From: Candidatus Proximibacter danicus
GTDB lineage: Bacteria > Pseudomonadota > Gammaproteobacteria > Burkholderiales > Rhodocyclaceae
Length of the DNA: 64,000 nucleotides
Direction: 5' to 3'
Assembly (NCBI GenBank): GCA_016710885.1
Contig: JADJUC010000010.1
Span: 1-64,000, forward strand
The position numbers and the translations under genes are program-made. Every line of letters begins with the position of its first letter. Positions within the stretch are counted from its first letter, which is position 1. The notes under the pieces were generated by a model. The model worked only from the letters and a program-made list of their open reading frames with translations. It made no database searches and was not told the DNA's origin. Of the stretch, positions 27,629 to 36,511 are shown piece after piece.

Positions 27629-28315
27629 ATGATGCCAACCATTCTGGTGGTTGAAGACGAGCCGGCAATTCAGGAGCTGCTGACGGTCAATCTCAAACAC
27701 AACGGCTTTCTCGTTGTCCGCGCCGGTAGCGCCGAGGACGCCGAGTCCGTCATTCGTGCCGCGCTGCCCGACCTGATTGTTCTCGACTGGATGCTGCCCG
27801 GCCAGTCCGGCGTCTTCCTCGCTAAAAAATTGCGGGCTGACGAACGCACCCGTGAGCTGCCGATCATCATGCTGACAGCGCGAGTTCACGAGGAAGATAA
27901 AGTGCTTGGACTGGAAGCGGGTGCCGATGACTACATCACCAAGCCATTCTCGCCGAAGGAGCTGGTGGCGCGCGTGCGTGCTGTATTGCGCCGCCGGCAA
28001 CCGCATCTGGCGGGCGACGTGGTTGAAATTGGCGCCTTGTCGCTCAACCCGGCGACGCACCGCGTCATCGCTGCCGGCAAGCCGGTCGACCTTGGCCCCA
28101 CCGAATTCCGGCTACTGCTTTTCTTCATGAGCCACCCCGAACGGGTCTATTCCCGGGCACAATTGCTGGACGATGTCTGGGGTGACCATGTTTTCATTGA
28201 AGAACGCACTGTCGATGTACATATCCGCCGCCTGCGCGCAGCGCTGGAGCCGACCGGAGAAGACGACCGGATCGAAACCGTGCGTGGCGCAGGCTATCGA
28301 TTCCGGGGTAACTGA
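27629..28315 (+). CDS. phoB: Phosphate regulon response regulator PhoB
   Basis: An OmpR-family regulator of 228 residues. Receiver: acidic pocket VVEDEP, phosphoacceptor D53 in LIVLDWMLPG, conserved Thr in IIMLTAR and Lys in YITKPFSPKEL. The winged-helix DNA-binding domain follows (PTEFRLLLFFMSHPERVYSR; VDVHIRRLRAAL). AGGAGG lies just upstream. It should bind Pho boxes such as the one before pstS. Confidence 0.95.
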   Translation: MMPTILVVEDEPAIQELLTVNLKHNGFLVVRAGSAEDAESVIRAALPDLIVLDWMLPGQSGVFLAKKLRADERTRELPIIMLTARVHEEDKVLGLEAGADDYITKPFSPKELVARVRAVLRRRQPHLAGDVVEIGALSLNPATHRVIAAGKPVDLGPTEFRLLLFFMSHPERVYSRAQLLDDVWGDHVFIEERTVDVHIRRLRAALEPTGEDDRIETVRGAGYRFRGN

Positions 28316-28333
28316 TCTGCACAACGCTCGCCG

Positions 28334-29635
28334 ATGATCCAGTCTCTTGCGCTCAGCTTTGTCTTTGCCATTCCCTCTTTCGTTCTGGGCATTCTGGTCT
28401 CTCCGGCGTGGGGTCTGGCCTTCTTCTGCGTCGTACTGGCCCTGCGACAGCTGAAGTCACTGCGCTATTTTTCGCGCCTCGAAAACTGGACGCGCGACCC
28501 TTCGGCACAAGATGTTCCTGAAGGCGCCGGGGCCTGGGACGAAGTCTTCGCCCGTCTGCACCGCCACGAAAAGGAAATGCGTGCAGCTATCGCCCGGCGC
28601 GATGTTGAACTCCAGCAGGTGGCTGCTGCCGGGCAGGCCATCGTCGATGGCATCGTTACGCTGGATACCGACAACCGCATCGTCTGGTGCAACATCGCAG
28701 CCGGAAACCAGTTGGGCCTCGACTTGCGTTCCGATCGTGGGCAGCCGATCGCCAACCTGGTACGCCAGCCCGCATTTGTCGAATATCTCGCGGTTGGCGA
28801 TTATTCACGGCCGCTGCGGCTCTCTTCGGTGCGCGATGACGGCCAAGTGCTTTCCATCCATATTCTTCCGTATGCCGGCGGCGATCGCCTTGTGCAGGTG
28901 CGCGACGTTACTCAGAGCGAGCGTCTCGACCAGATGCGCCGCGATTTCGTCGCCAATGTCTCGCATGAGTTGCGCACCCCGCTGACCGTACTCAGCGGTT
29001 TTCTTGAAACGGTTCGCGAATTGCCGCTGGCGGCGGCGGAGCGTGACCGCTATCTGGCGATGATGGCGGAACAATCCGGCCGCATGCAAAGCATCGTGCA
29101 GGATCTGCTGACACTGTCCACACTCGAATCCTCGCCGCCACCGCCGGGTACGGAGCTTGTTCATGTTCCCGACTTGCTCGGCCGCCTGCAGCGCGATGCA
29201 GAGGCCCTGTCGGGCGGACGCCACGAAATTTCGCTGGCGGCCGATGCTGTCGACATCTTCGGCGCCGAATCTGAATTGGCGAGTGCTTTTGGCAACCTGA
29301 TTTCCAATGCTGTTCGCTATACCCCGGCTGGCGGAAAAATCGACATCGCCTGGCAGCGCCGCGGCAGCAGTGCCGAGTTCTCCGTTACCGACAACGGCAT
29401 TGGCATCGATGCACGGCATATTCCCCGCCTGACCGAGCGCTTCTACCGTGCCGATCTTGGTCGCTCGCGGGAAACCGGCGGCACCGGCCTGGGGCTGGCC
29501 ATCGTCAAGCACGCACTCTCGCGCCATCAGGCCAAACTCGATGTTTTCAGCGCGCCGGGGTCCGGCAGTCGTTTCAGCGCACTTTTCCCAGCGACCCGTT
29601 TGACCGCGGAATCCAGCTGCGCCAAGCCGATGTAG
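28334..29635 (+). CDS. phoR: Phosphate regulon sensor kinase PhoR
   Basis: 433 residues. Two N-terminal TM helices with almost no periplasmic loop (SLALSFVFAIPSFVLGILVS; LAFFCVVLALRQL) are the usual PhoR arrangement. They are followed by a PAS domain (AIVDGIVTLDTDNRIVWCN), a HisKA with H211 in NVSHELRTPLTVLSG, and an HATPase with N box (GNLISNAVRYT), G1 DNGIGID and G2 GTGLGLAIVKH. It phosphorylates PhoB when phosphate is low. Confidence 0.94.
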   Translation: MIQSLALSFVFAIPSFVLGILVSPAWGLAFFCVVLALRQLKSLRYFSRLENWTRDPSAQDVPEGAGAWDEVFARLHRHEKEMRAAIARRDVELQQVAAAGQAIVDGIVTLDTDNRIVWCNIAAGNQLGLDLRSDRGQPIANLVRQPAFVEYLAVGDYSRPLRLSSVRDDGQVLSIHILPYAGGDRLVQVRDVTQSERLDQMRRDFVANVSHELRTPLTVLSGFLETVRELPLAAAERDRYLAMMAEQSGRMQSIVQDLLTLSTLESSPPPPGTELVHVPDLLGRLQRDAEALSGGRHEISLAADAVDIFGAESELASAFGNLISNAVRYTPAGGKIDIAWQRRGSSAEFSVTDNGIGIDARHIPRLTERFYRADLGRSRETGGTGLGLAIVKHALSRHQAKLDVFSAPGSGSRFSALFPATRLTAESSCAKPM

Positions 29636-29702
29636 CGATTTGCGGCGTGTCAAAGCGCCGGGAATTGGGTAGGATGAAAGCGTTATCCGGCGACGAGCTT
29701 TC

Positions 29703-31529
29703 ATGGCGCGGCAATTCTCCCTGCGGAATTTTCTGGTTGTTCCGTTCCTCCTCCTGTTTTTAAGTTCCGTGGCCCTGATCGGCTGGGTGGGTTATCGCTC
29801 GGGGCAAGAGTCACTCGAGCAGTTTCAGCGCGAGATGGCGGCCGAAATCGGCATACGCATCTCTGCCCACCTCGACCGTTTTTTCTCCTCTGCGGTGATC
29901 GTCGCCCAATCCACCGCCGAAGCCATGCGCTCCGGCCGTCTCGATCCCGGCAAGATCGACGATCTGGAGCGCCAGTTTGTCGGTCAGATGCGTTACCTCC
30001 CCTACCTGACCTTTGTCTCCTTCGGCCGTGCCGACGGCCAGTATGTTGGCGCCACCCGTTTGCTCGAGTCCAACGAAGTGCGGCTGATGACCTCGCTGAA
30101 AAGCGAGGGAATGACCCTGGATACCTACGCCATCGAGGATGACCACGCACGCGGCAGACATATTTCCGGCGGAGTGAAATTCGACGCCAGAACACGTATC
30201 TGGTTTCGGCAGGCTGTTGAAAAAGAGCGCTTGTCCTGGTATCCGGTTTACAAGTACAGACCTTACGAAGCGCTTGGGGTTGGTGTTTCCGTACCGGTTT
30301 ACGCGCCTGGTAGCCGGCGGCTCCTGGGTGTTGCGACGGGCGATGTCTCGCTGGCCCAGATTGCCCGCTATCTCCAGACACAGGCAGTCGGGCGTTCCGG
30401 TATCGCCTTTGTGGCAGAACCGGATGGCAAGCTGATTGCCACCTCGCTTACCGACCCCGTGTTTCGCCTGGAAGGCGACAACGTAGTCCGGCTGGCGATC
30501 GGCGATTATCCCGACCCCCGTATGCGTGAAGTGGGGCGGCAGATACAACAGACATCGGCCGTCAGTGGCCAGCAATTCATCACGGCCAATGGCGAACGCT
30601 ATCTCCTCGATCTGCGGCCGTACCGCGATACCCTTGGCCTGCACCTGCTGGTGGGCGTCCTTTTGCCGGAGCGCGATTTTTCGACCTCCTTCAACAAAAA
30701 CCTGCGACTGGCAACCTGGCTAACGCTGGTGATCGCCGCCCTGGGTTCCCTTTTTGGCGTTTTGCTCACTGGCTGGCTGGTACGGCCGATCCACGCGATC
30801 AATCAGCGCGCGGGGCGCATCTCCCGTGGTGAATTGTCCGGCGGCGATGTTGCCGAAGAGGCCAGCCCGGTCCGTGAGCTGAACGCACTGAGTCAGAGTT
30901 TCAACGCCATGGCGACGAGCCTGCGCAGCACCTTCTCCGGGCAGGAAGCACGGGTCGCCGAGCGGACGCGAGCGCTGGAAGTGGCTAACGATGAGCTCAA
31001 ACGCATTGCCATGCTCGACGGGCTGACGCACATTGCCAACCGGCGGCGCTTCGATGCCGTTCTCCTGCAGGAGTGGCGGCGCTGCCTGCGTGAGCACCTG
31101 CCGATGTCCTTGCTGATGCTCGATGTCGATGACTTCAAAGCCTACAACGACGAGTACGGGCATCCCGCCGGCGACCGGGTGCTGATCAGCATTGCCGCGC
31201 TGTGTGAAAGCGAAACGCAGCGGCCGACGGATATGGCGGCGCGTTACGGTGGCGAAGAGTTTGCCATCATCCTGTCCAATACGAACGCGGCCGGCGCCCT
31301 GTCAGTCGCCGAGGCAATCGCCGCGGCGGTGCGGCGTGCGGCGATACCGCATCGGCGCGCAACGGCTGAAGCGGTTGTAACGGTCAGCATTGGCGTGGCC
31401 ACGTGTTACCCGGATGTGCAAAAGACTCCGGAGACACTGGTTTCCGTCGCCGATGAGGCCTTGTACGCGGCAAAACGCGCAGGCCGCAATCGCGTGATAA
31501 TGAAAGCAGAAATAGCAGGCATCGATTAG
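29703..31529 (+). CDS. Membrane diguanylate cyclase (dCache-HAMP-GGDEF)
   Basis: A 608-residue protein. TM1 is FLVVPFLLLFLSSVALIGWV and TM2 is LATWLTLVIAALGSLFGVLL, with about 300 periplasmic residues between (dCache-like: DARTRIWFRQAVEKERLSWY, ATGDVSLAQIARYL). HAMP follows, then a GGDEF domain with RYGGEEFAIIL. The inhibitory I-site RxxD is intact (RPTD, 5 residues before GGEEF). It makes c-di-GMP and should be product-inhibited. It begins 67 nt after phoR and may not share its promoter. Confidence 0.9.
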   Translation: MARQFSLRNFLVVPFLLLFLSSVALIGWVGYRSGQESLEQFQREMAAEIGIRISAHLDRFFSSAVIVAQSTAEAMRSGRLDPGKIDDLERQFVGQMRYLPYLTFVSFGRADGQYVGATRLLESNEVRLMTSLKSEGMTLDTYAIEDDHARGRHISGGVKFDARTRIWFRQAVEKERLSWYPVYKYRPYEALGVGVSVPVYAPGSRRLLGVATGDVSLAQIARYLQTQAVGRSGIAFVAEPDGKLIATSLTDPVFRLEGDNVVRLAIGDYPDPRMREVGRQIQQTSAVSGQQFITANGERYLLDLRPYRDTLGLHLLVGVLLPERDFSTSFNKNLRLATWLTLVIAALGSLFGVLLTGWLVRPIHAINQRAGRISRGELSGGDVAEEASPVRELNALSQSFNAMATSLRSTFSGQEARVAERTRALEVANDELKRIAMLDGLTHIANRRRFDAVLLQEWRRCLREHLPMSLLMLDVDDFKAYNDEYGHPAGDRVLISIAALCESETQRPTDMAARYGGEEFAIILSNTNAAGALSVAEAIAAAVRRAAIPHRRATAEAVVTVSIGVATCYPDVQKTPETLVSVADEALYAAKRAGRNRVIMKAEIAGID

Positions 31530-31577
31530 TTCGGCACAATCCCGTGCCCTTGGATTGCACTCACGGTGAGGATGGAT

Positions 31578-32777
31578 ATGGCCACTGAAAAAACGGTGAC
31601 GAAGAAAAAAACAACGACCGGCACGCGCACGCAGGCAGCTGCCAAGGCGGGGGCAGTGGTAAAAAAGGCAGTCGCCAAGGTTGCGGCTTCACCAGCCGCG
31701 CCAGCGGTTTCATCCCTTGCCGGCAAGGGCCGGCGCAAGCCCCGGGCCGCCGCCGCTGGCGACACCGGCCCGGTGGCGAGCCAGCCCGGTATTGAAACCT
31801 ATGCCGTGGGCCAGGCCGTCGAGGCCGCGCAGGAAGCACGCCTTTCCGCCATGCGCGACATCATTTCCGGCGCCCCTACTGGTGAAGCGGCAGAGCTGCT
31901 CAAAACCCTCCTGCGCCAGCAGCGCGTGGTCGGCAGCGCCGAGACCAATCCTGACGAAGAGTTGATGCCCGGCTGGCGCGACGGCGGCTACCCCTACCGC
32001 AACCTGATGCAGCGCCGCAATTACGAGCGGCAAAAATACCGCCTTCAGGTCGAACTGCTCAAGCTGCAGGCCTGGGTCAAGGAGACCGGTCAGAAGGTGG
32101 TGATCCTTTTCGAGGGCCGCGACGCCGCCGGCAAGGGTGGCGCGATCAAGCGTTTCATGGAACACCTCAACCCCCGGGGGGCGCGCGTCGTCGCGCTGGA
32201 AAAACCGACCGACATGGAGCGCGGGCAGTGGTATTTCCAGCGCTACGTGCAGCACCTGCCGACCAATGGCGAAATCGTTCTGCTCGATCGCTCCTGGTAC
32301 AACCGCGCCGGTGTCGAACGGGTCATGGGTTTTTGCTCGGACCAGGAATACGTCGAGTTCATGCGCCAGGTGCCCGAGTTCGAGCGCATGCTGGCGCGGA
32401 ACGGCACGCATCTGATCAAGTTCTGGTTCTCGGTCAGCCGCGAGGAGCAGCGCCGCCGGTTCAAGGAGCGCAAGGTGCACCCGCTCAAGCAGTGGAAACT
32501 CTCGCCGATCGACATGGCCTCGCTCGACAAGTGGGAGGACTACACCCGCGCCAAGGAGGCAATGTTCTTCCACACTGACACCGCCGATGCGCCGTGGACG
32601 GTGATCAAATCCGACTGCAAGAAGCGCGCACGTCTCAACGCCATGCGCTACATCCTGCACAAGATGCCGTATGCCAATAAGGATACGCAGCGCATCGGCA
32701 ACCTCGACCCGCTGATCGTCGGCCGCGCCAACGTGGTCTATGAGCGCGGCGAGAAACAGGGCGTGCCGATTTTGTAG
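31578..32777 (+). CDS. ppk2: Polyphosphate kinase 2 family protein, with a long basic N-terminal extension
   Basis: PPK2 enzymes transfer phosphate between polyphosphate and nucleotides. Walker A is LFEGRDAAGKGGAIKRFM (about residue 180), Walker B/lid is LLDRSWYNRAGVERVMGF, and there is HPLKQWKLSPID. The first 100 residues are an Ala/Lys/Thr-rich tail (TVTKKKTTTGTRTQAAAKAG), unlike typical PPK2 and unlike the paralogue at 47116. ATG 31578 has GAGG 6 nt upstream; in-frame starts at 31566 and 31572 add 2-4 residues. The tail may bind DNA or polyphosphate granules, which is speculative. Confidence 0.9.
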   Translation: MATEKTVTKKKTTTGTRTQAAAKAGAVVKKAVAKVAASPAAPAVSSLAGKGRRKPRAAAAGDTGPVASQPGIETYAVGQAVEAAQEARLSAMRDIISGAPTGEAAELLKTLLRQQRVVGSAETNPDEELMPGWRDGGYPYRNLMQRRNYERQKYRLQVELLKLQAWVKETGQKVVILFEGRDAAGKGGAIKRFMEHLNPRGARVVALEKPTDMERGQWYFQRYVQHLPTNGEIVLLDRSWYNRAGVERVMGFCSDQEYVEFMRQVPEFERMLARNGTHLIKFWFSVSREEQRRRFKERKVHPLKQWKLSPIDMASLDKWEDYTRAKEAMFFHTDTADAPWTVIKSDCKKRARLNAMRYILHKMPYANKDTQRIGNLDPLIVGRANVVYERGEKQGVPIL

Positions 32778-32787
32778 CCAGTAGGCC

Positions 32788-32821
32788 GGCAGGTCGCCCT
32801 GTTATAGCTGGGCGACCTGCC
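32788..32821. terminator. Perfect 12-bp hairpin after the first ppk2
   Basis: GGCAGGTCGCCC pairs exactly with GGGCGACCTGCC around a 10-nt loop, just past the stop codon. A T run is missing, so it may stabilise the 3' end or terminate only partly. Confidence 0.6.
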
Positions 32822-32899
32822 AAGGGACCAATCCTTGCCGCGACGTATCTCTGGAACGGACATAGACTGTGGCTTTCCATTTGATCCTGCCATCCTGAG

Positions 32900-33475
32900 A
32901 TGCCCGTTACTCCTTTCCACTTCGGCCCTGGTGCATTAATCAAGGCCCTTATGCCCGGCGGTTTCAGCTGGACAGTATTCGCGCTTGCGAACGTGCTCAT
33001 CGATCTTGAGCCGATCGGCCTGTTCGTGTTCACCGGCGACCCGGCGCATCCGTGGCTGCATACGCTGCCCGGCGCGCTTCTGGTTGCCACGGCAGCCGTT
33101 GCCGGCCGCCCGCTCTGCGAGGCTTGGCTGCGCTTCTGGAACCGTCGGCTCAGCGCACCGCAGGCGCGCTGGCTAGGCGTTGTGCCGGGCATCACCGCTG
33201 TGCAGGCTTGGGCAGGAGCCTTGCTCGGCACACTCAGCCATCTTGCGCTCGATGCGCTGATGCATCCCGATGTACGCCCTCTGTGGCCATTCGTACCAGA
33301 CAACCCCTGGCGCGGTGCTGTGGCGCTCGATGTTCTGCACTGGAGCTGCATCGCTGCCGGCGTTGTGGCTCTTGTTTTCGGTGTCGTTAAATCGGTGCGG
33401 GAGCGCAGCGATGACGCGTTGGCATCGCCATGCCCTTGGGGCTGGCCACACATCCTGCTGATGTCGCACTCCTGA
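32900..33475 (+). CDS. Membrane protein of the metal-dependent-hydrolase-like (YdjM-type) fold
   Basis: 191 residues with several TM helices. His-rich motifs typical of this membrane family are visible: MPVTPFHFGPG at the N-terminus, NVLIDLEPI, and LGTLSHLALDALMHPDVRPL. The histidine and aspartate residues could bind a metal at the membrane surface. Preceded by TCCTGAG, a weak ribosome site. Just upstream of the PlcP/glycosyltransferase pair; whether it belongs to that unit is open. Confidence 0.6.
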   Translation: MPVTPFHFGPGALIKALMPGGFSWTVFALANVLIDLEPIGLFVFTGDPAHPWLHTLPGALLVATAAVAGRPLCEAWLRFWNRRLSAPQARWLGVVPGITAVQAWAGALLGTLSHLALDALMHPDVRPLWPFVPDNPWRGAVALDVLHWSCIAAGVVALVFGVVKSVRERSDDALASPCPWGWPHILLMSHS

Positions 33476-33523
33476 AACAAAGCCTTAATCGACCTGTTAT
33501 GTGCATGATGGAGCATCTCCGTC

Positions 33524-34312
33524 ATGCCGCAAGTCCGCACGATATTTCTCTCGGACATTCACCTCGGCACGCGCGCGTGCCAGGCAGATCGTCTGCTCGA
33601 ATTCCTCCGCGAATACCCCGCTGAAAACGTATTCCTGATCGGCGACATCGTCGATTTCTGGTCGATGCGCCGCAGCATCCACTGGACCCCGGCGCAGAAC
33701 ACCGTGGTGCAGAAGATCTTGCGCCGCGCCCGCCATGGCGAGCGGGTGATGCTCATTCCCGGCAACCACGACGAAGCCCTGCGCGAGTATGTCGATGCCG
33801 CCTTTGGCGACATCGAACTGGCCGACGAGCACGTCCACGTCACTGCCGACGGGCGCCGCTTCCTGCTTATCCACGGCGACGAATTCGATCAGGTGACACG
33901 CCATCATCGCTGGGTCGCGCTGCTTGGCGATGCCGCCTACGACTGGCTGGTCCGCTGCAACCTGCTGATCTCGTGGGTGCGTCGTCATCTCGGCATCAAC
34001 GGCTACTGGTCGCTTGCCGGCTACGCCAAGCGCAAGGTCAAGAAGGCCTTGCAGTTTGTGCTCGACTTCGAGGACTCGGTCATCCATGCCGTGCGCCAGC
34101 GCGGGCTGGATGGCGTCATTTGCGGCCATATCCACTGCGCCGCCCTGCGCGAGGTGGGTGGGTTGATCTACGGCAACTGCGGCGATTGGGTTGACTCCTG
34201 CACCGCCATTGTCGAACACGCCGACGGGCGCCTCGAGGTTGTGGCCTGGTCACAACCGGGCAAGCCCGCGTCGGCCGCCGTGCTTCCGGAGGAATCCACA
34301 TGCGTGTCCTGA
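33524..34312 (+). CDS. Metallophosphoesterase, PlcP-like phospholipase C candidate (often labelled LpxH-like)
   Basis: A 262-residue calcineurin-fold enzyme. The metal ligands are visible: SDIHLG (D, H), IGDIVDFW (D), PGNHDEAL (N, H), LIHGDEFD (H), CGHIHCAA (H, H). E. coli LpxH has GNRDF rather than GNHDE. The GNHDE and HGDEFD signatures with YWSLAGYAK resemble, from memory, the PlcP phospholipases of rhizobia and marine bacteria, which are commonly annotated as UDP-diacylglucosamine diphosphatases. PlcP removes the head group of phospholipids to give diacylglycerol during phosphate stress. It overlaps the next glycosyltransferase gene by 13 nt, which supports a shared pathway. Confidence 0.75.
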   Translation: MPQVRTIFLSDIHLGTRACQADRLLEFLREYPAENVFLIGDIVDFWSMRRSIHWTPAQNTVVQKILRRARHGERVMLIPGNHDEALREYVDAAFGDIELADEHVHVTADGRRFLLIHGDEFDQVTRHHRWVALLGDAAYDWLVRCNLLISWVRRHLGINGYWSLAGYAKRKVKKALQFVLDFEDSVIHAVRQRGLDGVICGHIHCAALREVGGLIYGNCGDWVDSCTAIVEHADGRLEVVAWSQPGKPASAAVLPEESTCVS

Positions 34313-35487
34313 TGGTTTCTGATGTCTATTTTCCGCGCGTCAATGGCGTGTCCACCTCGATGGAAACTTTCCGCCACAAGCTTGCCGATGAAGGCGTCGA
34401 GACCCGGCTGGTGGTTCCTCGCTACGGCGATGAGCCTGAAATGCCCGGTATCATTCGCGTTGACGGGCGGCCTGTGCCGGGTGACCCCGAGGACCGTATC
34501 CTGCGCTGGCGGGCGATGCACAAGGCAGTCGCCGAAGCCGCGCTCGACTGCGATCTGATCCATATCCAGACGCCTTTCGTTGCCCACTATGCCGGGCTGG
34601 CCGCAGCTCGCCGCCTTGGCCTGCCGGTGCTGGCGACCTATCACACCCTGTTTGAGGAATACCTGCAGCACTACGCCCCGTACGCGCCTGCCGGATGGCT
34701 GCGAGCGGCCGCCCGCAGCTTCTCGCGGCGCCAGTGCAACGCGCTTGACGGCATCGTCGTGCCGTCTTCGGCCATGCGCTCGCGTCTCGCCAGTTACGGG
34801 GTGACAACGCCCTTGCATATCCTGCCGACGGGGATCCCGGTCAATCGGTTTGGCAATGGCGATGGCGCCATGTTTCGCGCGGCCCACGACATTCCGGCCG
34901 AACGGCCAGTGGCGCTCTATGTCGGCCGCGTGGCGCACGAAAAGAATATCGGCTTCCTGATCGAGGCGGCCCGCGTTGCCGCCGCCAGTGTTCCCGGCCT
35001 GATCCTGCTGATTGCCGGTGAGGGGCCCGCTGCAGAAGAGTTGAAGCGATCCGTTGGCGAGCTCGGCCTCAGCGATACGGTGCGCTTTCTCGGCTACCTC
35101 GACCGCCAGCAGATGCTGCCCGCCTGCTATGCCGCCGCCGATATCTTCGTCTTCGCTTCGCGCACCGAAACCCAGGGGTTGGTGCTGCTTGAAGCCATGG
35201 CGGCGGGTCTGCCAGTGATGGCCCTGTCGGAAATGGGCGCGCGCGACATTCTGGCACCGGGCAAGGGTTGCATCACCCCGCCGGATAACCCCGCTGCGTT
35301 CGGCCAGAACCTCGCGCACTTCTTTAACCATCGCGAGATCTGGCGTCACCTCGGTCCGGAAGCAAAACACTATGCCCGCAGCTGGTCCGACGAGACCATG
35401 GCCGAGCGCCTGGCTTCGCTCTATCGGGCGCAGCGGCGAGAAAAACGAGATGCAAACGCGCAGACGCTGGCCGTTTCCAGCCTCTGA
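34300..35487 (+). CDS. GT4-family glycosyltransferase, candidate diacylglycerol glycosyltransferase (Agt-like)
   Basis: A 395-residue GT-B enzyme. The N-terminus MRVLMVSDVYFPRVNGVSTS is the acceptor-side signature of the alpha-monoglucosyldiacylglycerol-synthase-like GT4 group. The donor half has VGRVAHEKNIGFLI and the E-x7-E motif ETQGLVLLEAMAAG. No TM helices; a basic amphipathic stretch (LRAAARSFSRRQCNAL) could touch the membrane. ATG overlaps the phosphoesterase stop. In other bacteria such genes (agt) sit with plcP and glycosylate diacylglycerol under phosphate limitation. The sugar and acceptor here are unproven. Confidence 0.75.
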   Translation: MRVLMVSDVYFPRVNGVSTSMETFRHKLADEGVETRLVVPRYGDEPEMPGIIRVDGRPVPGDPEDRILRWRAMHKAVAEAALDCDLIHIQTPFVAHYAGLAAARRLGLPVLATYHTLFEEYLQHYAPYAPAGWLRAAARSFSRRQCNALDGIVVPSSAMRSRLASYGVTTPLHILPTGIPVNRFGNGDGAMFRAAHDIPAERPVALYVGRVAHEKNIGFLIEAARVAAASVPGLILLIAGEGPAAEELKRSVGELGLSDTVRFLGYLDRQQMLPACYAAADIFVFASRTETQGLVLLEAMAAGLPVMALSEMGARDILAPGKGCITPPDNPAAFGQNLAHFFNHREIWRHLGPEAKHYARSWSDETMAERLASLYRAQRREKRDANAQTLAVSSL

Positions 35488-35512
35488 TCGACAGACCCCA
35501 ACAGGAGCCTTC

Positions 35513-35944
35513 ATGCACGAAATTCCTCAGTCCACGGCTGGCCTCAAAGAGCGCGAGCCCGTGCTTGCCGAATCTCCGTTCAAGGGTCGGACCGGCTTGC
35601 GTCGGGTGCTCAATGCCCTCGGCTATTCGATGGCTGGCCTGCGCGCCGCCTACACCTGCGAGGACGCCTTCCGCCAGGAGGTCTGGCTCGCCGTGCTGCT
35701 GATCCCCACGGCTTTGCTGTTGCCACTTGGCGGCATTGCCAAGGCGCTGATGGTCGGCAGCGTTCTGCTGGTATTGGTGGTTGAACTCCTGAACTCGGCC
35801 ATTGAAGCCGCCGTCGATCGCATTGGTCTGGAAGATCACCGGCTCGCCAAGCGTGCCAAGGATATCGGCAGCGCTGCCGTGCTCATGGCGCTGTGCAATG
35901 TTTTCAGCGTGTGGGCTTGCGTGCTGGCCGAACGATTTTTGTGA
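35513..35944 (+). CDS. dgkA: Diacylglycerol kinase DgkA
   Basis: A 143-residue membrane enzyme that phosphorylates diacylglycerol to phosphatidate. It has three TM helices (ALLLPLGGIAKALMVGSVLL region) and the family signature VVELLNSAIEAAVDRIG. ATG 35513 has CAGGAG 8 nt upstream and yields the usual DgkA length plus a short tail. It starts 25 nt after the glycosyltransferase stop, so diacylglycerol made by the first gene could go either to glycolipid or back to phosphatidate. Confidence 0.92.
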   Translation: MHEIPQSTAGLKEREPVLAESPFKGRTGLRRVLNALGYSMAGLRAAYTCEDAFRQEVWLAVLLIPTALLLPLGGIAKALMVGSVLLVLVVELLNSAIEAAVDRIGLEDHRLAKRAKDIGSAAVLMALCNVFSVWACVLAERFL

Positions 35945-36055
35945 AGCGCGCTGAGGTGCGCAGCGTTTTTCTGGTGGGCAACCTATACTTCCCCTGTTGA
36001 AATAAACCTGTAACCGGTAGGGACTAAGATGCCCGCTTTCGTCGGGGAAGCAAAA

Positions 36056-36511
36056 ATGGATTTGTTGTTATGGCGCCATGCCGAGGCCGAGGTCGGCGAA
36101 GTCGATTTCGAGCGGGCGCTGACTGATCGCGGTGAGCGTCAGGCTAAGCTTGTCGCCAAGTGGATTCGCCAGCACCAGCCGAAAGGCCTGCGCATCATCG
36201 CCAGCCCGACGGTGCGGACGCAGCAGACGGTGGCCGCGCTCGAACTCCCCTTTGAAACCAACCGCAAGATCGGCCCGGAGGCCTGCGTTTCCGAATTGAT
36301 CGCCGCCTCCGGCTGGCCGACGGCCAGCGGTGCGGTGCTCTTTGTCGGGCACCAGCCGGCGCTGGGCAACCTGGCGTCGCTGCTGCTGTCCGGGCAAGAA
36401 GCCGCATGGACGATCAAGAAGGGCGCCCTGTGGTGGCTGACTAACCGCGTTCGTACCGGCGAGAACCAGACGGTGCTGCGCACCGTCATCTCCCCCGATT
36501 TCCTCGCCTGA
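36056..36511 (+). CDS. sixA: SixA-type phosphohistidine phosphatase
   Basis: A 151-residue member of the histidine phosphatase superfamily. The catalytic RHG-type motif is WRHAEAE (R7, H8), with SPTVRTQQT and the second catalytic His in VLFVGHQPALGNL. E. coli SixA dephosphorylates histidines in HPt domains and the PTS. ATG 36056 has GGGGAAG upstream; the ATG at 36029 adds nine residues before the core. A CheA-like kinase with an HPt domain lies 5 kb away. Confidence 0.85.
   Translation: MDLLLWRHAEAEVGEVDFERALTDRGERQAKLVAKWIRQHQPKGLRIIASPTVRTQQTVAALELPFETNRKIGPEACVSELIAASGWPTASGAVLFVGHQPALGNLASLLLSGQEAAWTIKKGALWWLTNRVRTGENQTVLRTVISPDFLA

Noticed and set aside
33483..33500. Pho box before the PlcP-like gene
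   Set aside because: Only one half-site (CTGTTAT) is good; the other copy matches at about four of seven positions.
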